In this document: positions 57,305 to 64,000 of the stretch, piece after piece | Numbering within the stretch: the stretch's first letter is position 1 | How the letters are laid out: every line of letters starts with the position of its first letter | Assembly: GCF_029277305.1 (NCBI RefSeq) | Contig: NZ_CP119526.1 | Direction: 5' to 3' (one strand) | DNA: 64,000 bases | Source: Guptibacillus hwajinpoensis | GTDB lineage: Bacteria > Bacillota > Bacilli > Bacillales > Guptibacillaceae | Notes under the pieces: model-generated | What the model was told of the DNA's origin: nothing | The model's input: only the letters and a program-made list of their open reading frames with translations | Databases searched by the model: none | Program-made: the position numbers and the translations under genes

Positions 57305-57541
57305 GTGAAGCATTCGGTAGGATCCTTTACGCACCGTTACTCAGTGGTGCATTATCAAACAAAATCGGCTGTGCAGTCGTCTAAGCGTCTATCGAAGAAA
57401 AAAGTAGATATTCGACAAATTTCACAAATGACTGGGTTTTCGGAAGAACAAATTCTTGAATCAATGGAATTTGGAGACCCATCTTTAAAGTTGTCTACCA
57501 GACCAACACTTCCCAAACAAAACCTTCATTTAGAAGTGTAA
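57305..57541 (+). CDS. Small protein with a sigma-factor region 3-like segment
   Basis: The 78-residue basic protein has a helical segment (KKKVDIRQISQMTGFSEEQILESMEF, residues about 32-57) that resembles region 3 of SigB/SigF-type sigma factors, where the pattern IAxxLGxSxEEVLExxE occurs. Regions 2 and 4 are absent. It starts at GTG 57305 with AAAGGGG about 9 nt upstream and has its own terminator. It could be a remnant or a small regulator; the function is not established. Confidence 0.5.
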   Translation: MKHSVGSFTHRYSVVHYQTKSAVQSSKRLSKKKVDIRQISQMTGFSEEQILESMEFGDPSLKLSTRPTLPKQNLHLEV

Positions 57542-57584
57542 TTGATAGGAAATTGACATGTTAATGAATAAAAGGGCGCTATCT

Positions 57585-57615
57585 AAAATCGACTTCAGTA
57601 GTCGATTTTTTTTTT
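57585..57615 (+). terminator. Intrinsic terminator
   Basis: AAAATCGACT pairs with AGTCGATTTT around TCAGT, then a run of more than six Ts, after the gene at 57305. Confidence 0.85.
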
Positions 57616-57740
57616 GAGTAAGGAGGAACCTATCATAATTATCCGGATATGTTGGTTAGTTTGAAATGAAGGAGGGTACTAGATATACGAATAGAAGCTG
57701 TTAAGATATCTCTAATGAGAATGAAGAGAGAGGATTGAGA

Positions 57741-58103
57741 ATGTCTGATATCTTATGGATTGCTTATCTTGGCTTACTAGGAGCGCCTGCTATTGGCTTC
57801 TTGTTGAAAGGAAAGTACAAAACAGTAGCGATGAAAATCGATTTTCTCGTTTCAGTTATGACTTGGACTGGCCTGTTCGGATATGTGACTGGAATACCAA
57901 TAGGTGATGCTCTCATCTGGAAAATAGTCTTTTTTGTAGGGATTCTGTGGGATTTGATTTTTGTTATGTTTCTTGATCATAGCGATGAGAAAATGGGAGG
58001 AATTAGTGAAACGGCAGTTAAGATAACAACGGTTGTTTTTTCAATTATTATGCTGATACCGCTATATTATGGCCTTTATCGCTATGCGTTTCATGTGATG
58101 TGA
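57741..58103 (+). CDS. Four-helix membrane protein, unknown function
   Basis: The 120-residue protein has four predicted membrane helices (about residues 4-22, 33-53, 60-80, 92-114) with short loops and an acidic cytoplasmic loop (LDHSDEKMGG). ATG 57741 is preferred, with GAGAGAGGATTG upstream. No family is recognised. It is a single-gene unit between two terminators. Confidence 0.62.
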   Translation: MSDILWIAYLGLLGAPAIGFLLKGKYKTVAMKIDFLVSVMTWTGLFGYVTGIPIGDALIWKIVFFVGILWDLIFVMFLDHSDEKMGGISETAVKITTVVFSIIMLIPLYYGLYRYAFHVM

Positions 58104-58135
58104 CGGTGTTTGTTTGAATTGTGAAAATAACACAC

Positions 58136-58175
58136 AAAAAGCGTGAAAACCGATTACGAGGTTTTCACGCCTTTT
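58136..58175. terminator. Bidirectional intrinsic terminator
   Basis: GCGTGAAAACC pairs with GGTTTTCACGC around GATTACGA, with A-rich and T-rich flanks, between convergent genes at 57741 and 58179. Confidence 0.88.
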
Positions 58176-58178
58176 GAT

Positions 58179-58988
58179 TTAGCCAAGTGCCACATCGAGA
58201 ACCATCATAACAGAAAAACCAATCATTAGTGAGATGGAAGCAATCTGCACGTTTCCTTTTTCCTGTGAACCTGGAATGATCTCTTTCGCCACTACGAAAA
58301 TCATAGCACCTGCTGCAAAGCTAAGGGCATATGGGAGCAACGGCTGAATATAAATAACGGCAAGTGCCCCAACAACTGCAGAAATTGGTTCGACGACTCC
58401 TGAAAGTTGTCCATAGAAGAAACTCTTTCCTTTCGACATACCGTCTCCTCTTAGAGGGACGGATACAGCCGTTCCTTCAGGTATATTCTGAATACCAATA
58501 CCAATGGCTAGTGCGATAGCACCTGCTAAAGTTGATGTTGAGAAATCTGCAGCAACTGCACCGAATGCAACACCAATAGCAAGTCCTTCAGGAATATTAT
58601 GCATTGTAATTGAGAATACAAGCATAGCAGTACGATGCTTTGCTTTTTTATCTTTAATGTCTTTAAAATACAAGTCTTCGTTTAGATGAGGAAGTATCCG
58701 GTCTACAAGCAAGAGGAAAAATCCTCCTAACAGAAAGCCAACGACTGCAGGTATATAGCCAGGAACACCTTGTTGCTCTGCCATTTCAATACCTGGACTC
58801 AATAGGGACCAGAAGCTTGCTGCGATCATAACGCCGCCAGCGAAAGCGAGCATCCCATCAAATACTTTTTGGTTCACTGTCCTTGTGAAAAACACGAAAG
58901 ACGCTCCTAAAGCAGTCGCTCCCCATGTAAATAGTGTAAAAATAAATGCCTGCATGACAGGGCTTAATCCTACTATCCAATCACCCAA
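58179..58988 (-). CDS. ZIP-family metal transporter (GufA/ZupT-like)
   Basis: The 269-residue protein has eight membrane helices and the metal-site motifs of ZIP proteins, ITMHNIPEGLAIG in helix 4 and GIGIQNIPEGTAV in helix 5, matching the GufA/ZupT subgroup that takes up zinc and other divalent metals. It starts at TTG 58988 with GGAGAGG 6 nt upstream. No Zur-type box was recognised ahead of it. Confidence 0.87.
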   Translation of the reverse strand: MGDWIVGLSPVMQAFIFTLFTWGATALGASFVFFTRTVNQKVFDGMLAFAGGVMIAASFWSLLSPGIEMAEQQGVPGYIPAVVGFLLGGFFLLLVDRILPHLNEDLYFKDIKDKKAKHRTAMLVFSITMHNIPEGLAIGVAFGAVAADFSTSTLAGAIALAIGIGIQNIPEGTAVSVPLRGDGMSKGKSFFYGQLSGVVEPISAVVGALAVIYIQPLLPYALSFAAGAMIFVVAKEIIPGSQEKGNVQIASISLMIGFSVMMVLDVALG

Positions 58989-59138
58989 GGGTAACCTCTC
59001 CTTCTAATTATTAATCTATTATTTCCTACAATCATATTTTTTGCCTTAAGGAAAAATCTATACCCCCCAGTCTAAATCGACTGGTTTCGACTGTCAAATT
59101 AGAGGATTGTTTGGTGTGAGAAGAAAAAAGGTGGCATC

Positions 59139-59164
59139 AAAAAAAGCCCGGCAAATGCCGAGCT
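59139..59164 (-). terminator. Intrinsic terminator of thioredoxin-like gene
   Basis: On the reverse strand AGCTCGGC pairs with GCCGGGCT (one mismatch) around ATTT, then TTTTTT. Confidence 0.8.
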
Positions 59165-59172
59165 GAACGTCT

Positions 59173-59745
59173 TTATTTAGTGACTGATACGGATTGTTTC
59201 ATCATTGAAATCATATCTTCCTTTATATGTGTCCACATGTCGATGTCTGTCGTAAAACGTTCAGTCGTTTCACTAATGAATGAGAGGAAAGCTTGTTTGA
59301 ATTCTGGTTCTCCTTTAGGAGGTAATTCTTGTTTCGCATTGTCTACATAGGACTGAACTTGAGGAGCTCTTGGTCCCCACTTACCAATTTCTTGTCCATT
59401 TTGATCAATTAGAATAATGATTGGAATAGATCTTGAAGTACCGTTTGTAAGGTATTGATCCATTAGTTCAAGATTATCATCGCGATTAAAGTATTTGCTT
59501 TCGATCATTGCTTCATCAGCCATTCTCATAAAGATAGGAAGGTTCACCATAGCATCACCGCACCAGTCAGCAGTCAATACGAGGGCGCGGATACGTTCTG
59601 ATTGAAGAGAGTGGAGAAATTCTAGATCAGATTTTTCGAGTTGAAAGTGATTGTGGATGGTTAATAAATCGTCTCGGTGCTCATCCATCGTATGGATGTA
59701 TTGCAGCTTTGACAATCCCTGTTCAAACCAAGTTGCTAGATTCAT
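59173..59745 (-). CDS. Thioredoxin-fold protein with single active-site cysteine
   Basis: The 190-residue protein has a thioredoxin-like core with the active-site segment ALVLTADWCGDAMVN, where the usual CxxC is CGDA, so only one cysteine remains. The cis-proline loop (SRSIPIIILID) and the edge strand (GKWGPRAP) are visible. A helical extension sits at each end. The single cysteine suggests a monothiol or non-redox role. ATG 59745 has AGGAGG 7 nt upstream. Confidence 0.78.
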   Translation of the reverse strand: MNLATWFEQGLSKLQYIHTMDEHRDDLLTIHNHFQLEKSDLEFLHSLQSERIRALVLTADWCGDAMVNLPIFMRMADEAMIESKYFNRDDNLELMDQYLTNGTSRSIPIIILIDQNGQEIGKWGPRAPQVQSYVDNAKQELPPKGEPEFKQAFLSFISETTERFTTDIDMWTHIKEDMISMMKQSVSVTK

Positions 59746-59902
59746 CAAGATCCCTCCTATATTCGTTCATTATTTATTATTATACTACGAAAGGAAGCGA
59801 AATCCTTTCTACAAAACCTTGATTTCAGAAAAACGATGCACAATCTTAGTGACATATTCGTTGCTGTGATATAATTGAGTCACATACAGTGGAGGTGTCA
59901 TT

Positions 59903-60460
59903 TTGAGATACGTTGGGCCAATACATAGTAAGACAAACATATCTAAGTTAAAAAAAACGTTGTTGAATAGGTCAAAGCGTGATTACTTACTTATGGTAGT
60001 CAGTTTAAATACAGGATTGCGTCTTGCTTCTTTATTGAGCCTTACTCTTGCTGATGTAATGAAAGATGGGAAAGTGAAAGAGTATCTAGATTCGACCATC
60101 ACAGGAACGACAGATGTTTACTTGAACTCAACCGTGAAGCGCGCATTGAAACACTACATAGATGATAAATCTACTTCGATTAACTTTTTTTTATTTCATA
60201 CGAAAAGGAGCTATGAATATCCAATAACTCGCCAGCAAGTACACCGGATCTTATCCGGGGCTGCAGAAGAAGCACAACTTGATCAACCGATAAGTTATCA
60301 TAGTTTGCGAAAAACGTTTGGATATCATGCGTATCAACAAGGAGTTGCAGTATCGTTAATACAGAAAATATATGGCCATGCTACTCGTAATGAAACGCTC
60401 AAATATATAGGAATAAAATCGGAAGATATCCCGAAACTGAAGATTGATGTGAATTTATAG
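59903..60460 (+). CDS. Minimal tyrosine recombinase
   Basis: The 185-residue protein is only the catalytic half of a phage-integrase-type recombinase. The active-site residues appear in order: R40 (NTGLRLASL), a probable lysine in a beta-hairpin, H133-x-x-R136 (YHSLRKTF), H159 (YGHAT) and the nucleophile Y168 (LKYIGI). The N-terminal core-binding domain is missing. It starts at TTG behind GGAGGTG. No attachment site or element border was found, and its neighbours are chromosomal genes, so its target is unknown. Confidence 0.8.
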   Translation: MRYVGPIHSKTNISKLKKTLLNRSKRDYLLMVVSLNTGLRLASLLSLTLADVMKDGKVKEYLDSTITGTTDVYLNSTVKRALKHYIDDKSTSINFFLFHTKRSYEYPITRQQVHRILSGAAEEAQLDQPISYHSLRKTFGYHAYQQGVAVSLIQKIYGHATRNETLKYIGIKSEDIPKLKIDVNL

Positions 60461-60474
60461 AAGGGGCAAGATAA

Positions 60475-61947
60475 ATGGAGACAAATACAGTCATATTATT
60501 TAGTGCATTATTTTTAATCGGTGGCGTGATGATGGCGAAATTCTCTTCACGATTAGGGGTACCTGCACTCGTTCTTTTCATTATTGTTGGTATGTTGTTT
60601 GGTAGTGATGGGTTTGGATTTATTTACTTCGATAATGCTTCTCTCACTCAATCGCTTGGTATCTTAGCACTTGTTCTTATTCTATTCGATGGTGGTTTAC
60701 AAACAGAGTGGCGCAGAACGAAAGCCGTTCTTCCTATTTCATTATCGCTAGCAACTGTAGGTGTATTGATTACTGCAGGAATTTTTGGAGTTGCAGCGAA
60801 ACTGTTTCTTGATGTGACCTGGAACGAAGCGCTTCTTGTAGGTGCGATCGTTGGTTCTACTGATGCTGCTGCCGTGTTTGCAGTGATGAAAGGTAAAAAT
60901 ATTAAGCGCAAACTGCAATCCACGCTAGAGGCAGAATCGGGATCAAATGATCCGATGGCGATGTTTTTAACGCTTTCTCTGCTTCAACTAGTTGTAGGAG
61001 AGGAATCCTTCGGAGCGTCTCTCTTTCTATCCTTCTTTTGGCAAATGGGTGCAGGACTTCTCATAGGGATTCTATTTGGATTTGCTGCGTCTTGGGCAAT
61101 GAAGAGTATTGATCTTGGATCAAACGGTTTATATCCTGTGTTCTCAATTGGCATCGCTCTGTTCACATACAGCATGACGGATCTTGTTAACGCTAGTGGA
61201 TTGCTTGCTGTTTATGCTGCAGCACTTGTGCTTGGGAATACAAAAAGTCTTCCATACGGTCAGACGATCTTCCGTTTTCATGATGGAATTGCCTGGATGA
61301 TGCAGATCTTAATGTTCATTGTACTAGGTCTTCTTGTTTTTCCTTCAGAATTATTTTCTACATGGATTGTTTTAAAAGGATTGGCCTTATCATTTATTTT
61401 GATTTTCATCGCTCGCCCAGTCGCTGTTTTGATTTCAAGTATTCCATTTAAGTTCACGATGAAAGAAAAGGCGTTTCTGTCATGGGCTGGTCTTAGGGGA
61501 GCGGTTCCGATTGTGCTTGCTACGTTCCCATTATTAGAAGGACTTGAAAATAGTCAACTTTTCTTTAATTTAGTTTTCTTTATCGTAATGACTTCGGCTT
61601 TATTTCAAGGTACAACGATTCCATATATAGCAAAACGCCTTGGACTTACTGGCCCGGAGGTTCATATTCCATCTCATTCACTCGAACTTGTATCGTCTAC
61701 AACGGTAAATGCAGAGATGATTCCGTACACGATAACCTCTTCTTCCAAACTCATTGGAGAAGAACTGTCGGATATTTCTTTCCCTGATAAAGTTCTCGTG
61801 AGTGCAATCATACGTCAAGATGAATTGATTGCTCCGTCTGGAGATACGAAAATTAAGGTGAACGATGTTCTTTACATACTTGTAGAGAACCAAAAAAGGT
61901 CAGAATTGGAAAAGGTTTTAGGCATTCGAAAAACAATCGGTGGCTAA
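60475..61947 (+). CDS. CPA1-type cation/proton antiporter with TrkA-C domain
   Basis: The 490-residue protein has 12-13 membrane helices, the ESGSNDPMAM motif whose aspartate carries ions, and a C-terminal TrkA-C (RCK-C) domain (about residues 405-485). This matches the CvrA/NhaP2 group of potassium/proton antiporters. The RCK-C domain may bind a nucleotide such as cyclic di-AMP, which is inference. It starts at ATG behind AGAAGGGGC, 14 nt after the recombinase gene. Confidence 0.85.
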   Translation: METNTVILFSALFLIGGVMMAKFSSRLGVPALVLFIIVGMLFGSDGFGFIYFDNASLTQSLGILALVLILFDGGLQTEWRRTKAVLPISLSLATVGVLITAGIFGVAAKLFLDVTWNEALLVGAIVGSTDAAAVFAVMKGKNIKRKLQSTLEAESGSNDPMAMFLTLSLLQLVVGEESFGASLFLSFFWQMGAGLLIGILFGFAASWAMKSIDLGSNGLYPVFSIGIALFTYSMTDLVNASGLLAVYAAALVLGNTKSLPYGQTIFRFHDGIAWMMQILMFIVLGLLVFPSELFSTWIVLKGLALSFILIFIARPVAVLISSIPFKFTMKEKAFLSWAGLRGAVPIVLATFPLLEGLENSQLFFNLVFFIVMTSALFQGTTIPYIAKRLGLTGPEVHIPSHSLELVSSTTVNAEMIPYTITSSSKLIGEELSDISFPDKVLVSAIIRQDELIAPSGDTKIKVNDVLYILVENQKRSELEKVLGIRKTIGG

Positions 61948-61962
61948 TCGGATAGGTGATGA

Positions 61963-61993
61963 GAAAAGGGGCCTCTATAGAGAGCCTCTTTAT
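61963..61993 (+). terminator. Intrinsic terminator
   Basis: AAGGGGCCTCT pairs with AGAGCCTCTT with one bulge around ATAG, then TATT. It lies after the antiporter gene. Confidence 0.65.
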
Positions 61994-62059
61994 TCGTTTA
62001 ATTAAAGTCTCGTTAGGGAAGTTGAAGTTATCACTGTATGAGAAAGAAGGTCTTTAGCG

Positions 62060-62887
62060 ATGCCAGAAGGTCCAGAAATTAGAAGAGCAGCAGACCAAGT
62101 AGAAAAAGCGCTACTAAAAGGAACTGTGTTGGATGTATATTTTGCATTTGATCAATTAAAAGGATATGAGTCCATTTTGAAAGGAGCAAGTGTAAAAAGG
62201 GTAGATACAAAAGGAAAAGCGATGTTAATTCGATTCGATAATGGGTATACAATCTATTCTCATAATCAGCTTTATGGGAAGTGGTATGTTCGAAATGCCT
62301 ATAATTATCCCAAAAACAACCGTCAGCTTCGTCTTGCTCTACATAATGAGAAGAAGTCTGCGCTTCTTTACAGTGCTTCTGATATTGAAGTACTAAGAGA
62401 TGAAGAAGTTCCGTTACATCCTTTTGTAGCTAAAGTAGGCCCGGATTTACTAAGCGAAGAAGTGACGGCAGAACAATTGAAAGAACGATTTCAATCAAAA
62501 GCATTTTCCGGTAAAAAATGGACATCTCTTTTGCTTGATCAATCTTTCATTGGTGGGATTGGGAACTATTTGCGAAGCGAAATTCTTTTCTTAGCAGGTA
62601 TTCATCCTGATTATCGTCCTAAAGATTGTTCAGAAGAACAGCTAGAGAGGGCGGCAGAGGCAACGATAACCATGGTCACGCAATCGTACAAACATAATGG
62701 CATTACGAACGATTTAGAGCTTGCTATGAAACTGAAGGAAGAAGGAAAAACGCGGCGTGAGTATAGACATTGGGTGTTTAATCGTGAAGCACAGCCCTGC
62801 CGGATTGATGGAACGGAGATTCAGAAGATGAAAGCAGGATCAAGAAGATTGTATTTCTGTCCAACTTGTCAGACAAAGTTGAAATAA
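62060..62887 (+). CDS. nei: Endonuclease VIII-type DNA glycosylase (Nei)
   Basis: The 275-residue Fpg/Nei-family enzyme removes oxidised bases and nicks abasic sites. It has the N-terminal catalytic PEGPEIRRA (P1, E2), the conserved lysine in DTKGKAMLIRF, the H2TH region IGGIGNYLRSEILFLAGIHP and the C-terminal zinc finger CRIDG...YFCPTCQTKL. IGNYLRSEIL and the overall layout favour Nei over MutM. It starts at ATG with AGAAGG upstream. Confidence 0.87.
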   Translation: MPEGPEIRRAADQVEKALLKGTVLDVYFAFDQLKGYESILKGASVKRVDTKGKAMLIRFDNGYTIYSHNQLYGKWYVRNAYNYPKNNRQLRLALHNEKKSALLYSASDIEVLRDEEVPLHPFVAKVGPDLLSEEVTAEQLKERFQSKAFSGKKWTSLLLDQSFIGGIGNYLRSEILFLAGIHPDYRPKDCSEEQLERAAEATITMVTQSYKHNGITNDLELAMKLKEEGKTRREYRHWVFNREAQPCRIDGTEIQKMKAGSRRLYFCPTCQTKLK

Positions 62888-62923
62888 AATATTGAAACTG
62901 TAGTTGTATGTATGGTATTTTAT

Positions 62924-62937
62924 GTGTAACCGGTTAC
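62924..62937. promoter_or_regulatory. cre-like/RbsR operator ahead of rbsR
   Basis: TGTAACCGGTTACA is a perfect palindrome that satisfies the cre consensus TGWAANCGNTNWCA at every position, extended outward by TTATG and TAAG. It lies 24 nt before the rbsR start, so either CcpA or RbsR itself (same LacI family) should bind. Confidence 0.75.
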
Positions 62938-62960
62938 ATAAGTAGGGAGGAGTGAAGTTA

Positions 62961-63950
62961 GTGGCTACTATACGAGATGTTGCAAAGGAAGCTGGAGTAT
63001 CAGTTGCTACTGTATCACGTGTTTTGAATGATAACGGGTACGTTGGAGTTGAAACGAGAAAACGTGTATTAGAAACAATTGAACGCTTGAATTACAGTCC
63101 AAATGAAGTAGCTCGTTCCCTCTATAAACGAAAGTCCAGGCTTATTGGATTATTGCTTCCTGATATTACAAATCCATTTTTTCCTCAGCTCGCACGTGGA
63201 GTGGAGGATGAAGTTAATCAGGCGGGTTTCCGTTTGTTGCTCGGTAATAGTGATGAAGAAGCAACCAAGGAGCTCGATTACATTCAAACATTTGAACAAA
63301 ATCACGTGGTTGGTATAATCTCAGCAACAAACAATACTGATCGCGAAAACTACGAAAATATAGATTTACCTGTCGTTTTCTTAGATCGGACCTCTAAGCA
63401 TCATCCTTCTGTTTTTGCAGACGGAAGAGAAGGTGGGAGGCTGGCTGCTAGGGCGCTAATAGACAGAGGCTCAACGAAAATCACGCTTATTAAAGGCCCT
63501 GCACACGTTCAGCCTGCTCAGGACCGTTTTCAAGGAGCGCTTGCAGAGCTAAGCAAAGCAGCTGTTGATTTCTCAGTACTCGGAACGACTTCTTATGCAT
63601 TTGAAGAGGCGAAAACATGGGCAGAGGAGCTTTTCACTAAACATCCCGAAACAGATGGAGTCATTGCCAGTAATGATATCGTTGGTATTGCTATTCTACA
63701 TGAAGCACTTCGACTCGGTAAAAGTATTCCAGACGAGCTTCAGATTATAGGTTTCGATGATATTCCACTTAGTAGTCTTTCTTATCCTTCGTTATCGACA
63801 ATCAGGCAGCCTGCTTATGAGATGGGGAAAGAAGCCGCGAAGCTTCTTATCCGAATGATTAAGAAAGAACAAGAAATTGATCAAATGATTCAACTTCCTG
63901 TTTCATTAATTGAACGAAATACGACAAGAAAGGTTGATAAAGATGAGTAA
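62961..63950 (+). CDS. rbsR: LacI-family repressor, RbsR
   Basis: The 329-residue protein has an N-terminal LacI helix-turn-helix (TIRDVAKEAGVSVATVSRVLN) and a periplasmic-binding-like ligand domain (about residues 60-325; IGLLLPDITNPFFPQLARGVE, then IIGFDDIPLSS). The overlap with a ribokinase start identifies it as the ribose operon repressor. GTG 62961 is chosen because GGGAGGAG lies 8 nt upstream; GTG 62952 overlaps that site. It is probably autoregulated through the palindrome upstream. Confidence 0.87.
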   Translation: MATIRDVAKEAGVSVATVSRVLNDNGYVGVETRKRVLETIERLNYSPNEVARSLYKRKSRLIGLLLPDITNPFFPQLARGVEDEVNQAGFRLLLGNSDEEATKELDYIQTFEQNHVVGIISATNNTDRENYENIDLPVVFLDRTSKHHPSVFADGREGGRLAARALIDRGSTKITLIKGPAHVQPAQDRFQGALAELSKAAVDFSVLGTTSYAFEEAKTWAEELFTKHPETDGVIASNDIVGIAILHEALRLGKSIPDELQIIGFDDIPLSSLSYPSLSTIRQPAYEMGKEAAKLLIRMIKKEQEIDQMIQLPVSLIERNTTRKVDKDE

Positions 63951-64000
63951 AGCAAAAGTAGCAGTTATCGGTAGTTCATCAATGGATCTTGTGGTCACTT
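63943..64000 (+). CDS. rbsK: Ribokinase, 5' end only (window edge)
   Basis: Nineteen codons are visible (MSKAKVAVIGSSSMDLVVT), matching the N-terminus of PfkB-family ribokinases, where the SSSMD aspartate contacts ribose. The start overlaps the rbsR stop by 8 nt, indicating translational coupling in an rbsRK... operon. AAAGG lies 8 nt upstream. The rest is outside the window. Confidence 0.82.
   Translation, partial: MSKAKVAVIGSSSMDLVVT

Noticed and set aside
1..64000. CRISPR arrays, tRNA or rRNA genes, complete insertion sequences
   Set aside because: No regularly spaced repeats, cloverleaf-type sequences, ribosomal RNA stretches or transposase genes were found by reading both strands.

Overview
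The window reads as an ordinary chromosomal stretch of a Bacillaceae species (Bacillota, low G+C). The evidence is: strong AGGAGG-type ribosome binding sites with frequent TTG and GTG starts; intrinsic terminators after most units; T-box and preQ1 leaders; a citA/citR pair; close homologues of B. subtilis VmlR, TyrZ, YdaP, CoaW-type and RbsR proteins; and a dispersed GC-rich repeat typical of Bacillus relatives. The genus cannot be fixed from sequence alone. No rRNA, tRNA, CRISPR array, complete insertion sequence or prophage was seen.

Layout. 1-2.3 kb: end of a small membrane protein gene, then a preQ1 riboswitch driving queD-queE-queC. 2.4-4.5 kb: divergent citA/citR. 4.6-8.3 kb: a secreted protein, an SPL-like radical SAM enzyme, and a two-gene membrane unit (zinc-ribbon/FxLYD protein plus trypsin-like protease). 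8.4-13.4 kb: a resistance-flavoured block with TetR and a paired SMR exporter, then an ABC-F protein and an AAC(3)-like enzyme behind an elaborate attenuator with a 37-codon upstream ORF. 13.5-19.4 kb: PAS histidine kinase, type II pantothenate kinase, diguanylate cyclase, AhpD-like protein, TetR-OsmC operon. 19.4-25.4 kb: a cell-wall amidase, a second attenuator-led ABC-F (VmlR-like), a MOSC protein and a DMT transporter. 25.6-37.5 kb: M3 peptidase, Nudix and GNAT enzymes, DedA, azoreductase, Tag glycosylase, SGNH hydrolase, MFS exporter, AraC regulator. 37.6-43.4 kb: SDR, a pyruvate oxidase with a SigB-like promoter, DMT transporter, DUF368 protein.

43.4-46.2 kb holds the most striking operon, a probable sulfolipid (sulfoquinovosyldiacylglycerol) pathway: UDP-sulfoquinovose synthase, an SqdX-type glycosyltransferase and a GtrA flippase-like protein. 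46.6-53.4 kb: MFS transporter, stress-type small proteins, a ferrochelatase behind a hybrid Fur/PerR box, T-box-controlled tyrosyl-tRNA synthetase, and a tandem YtkA-like lipoprotein. 53.5-64 kb: HAD and isochorismatase-type hydrolases, Ohr, an orphan solute-binding lipoprotein, a ZIP transporter, a minimal tyrosine recombinase, a CPA1 antiporter, endonuclease VIII, and the start of a ribose operon (rbsR, rbsK cut by the window edge).

Most genes are housekeeping or accessory metabolism. The themes that recur are envelope lipid chemistry (sqd operon, DedA and DUF368 lipid-carrier transporters), peroxide and thiol stress (two OsmC/Ohr proteins, AhpD-like protein, Fur/PerR-type box), and inducible antibiotic protection through RNA attenuation (two ABC-F leaders). 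All functions are inferred from sequence motifs and remembered family features; no database search was run.
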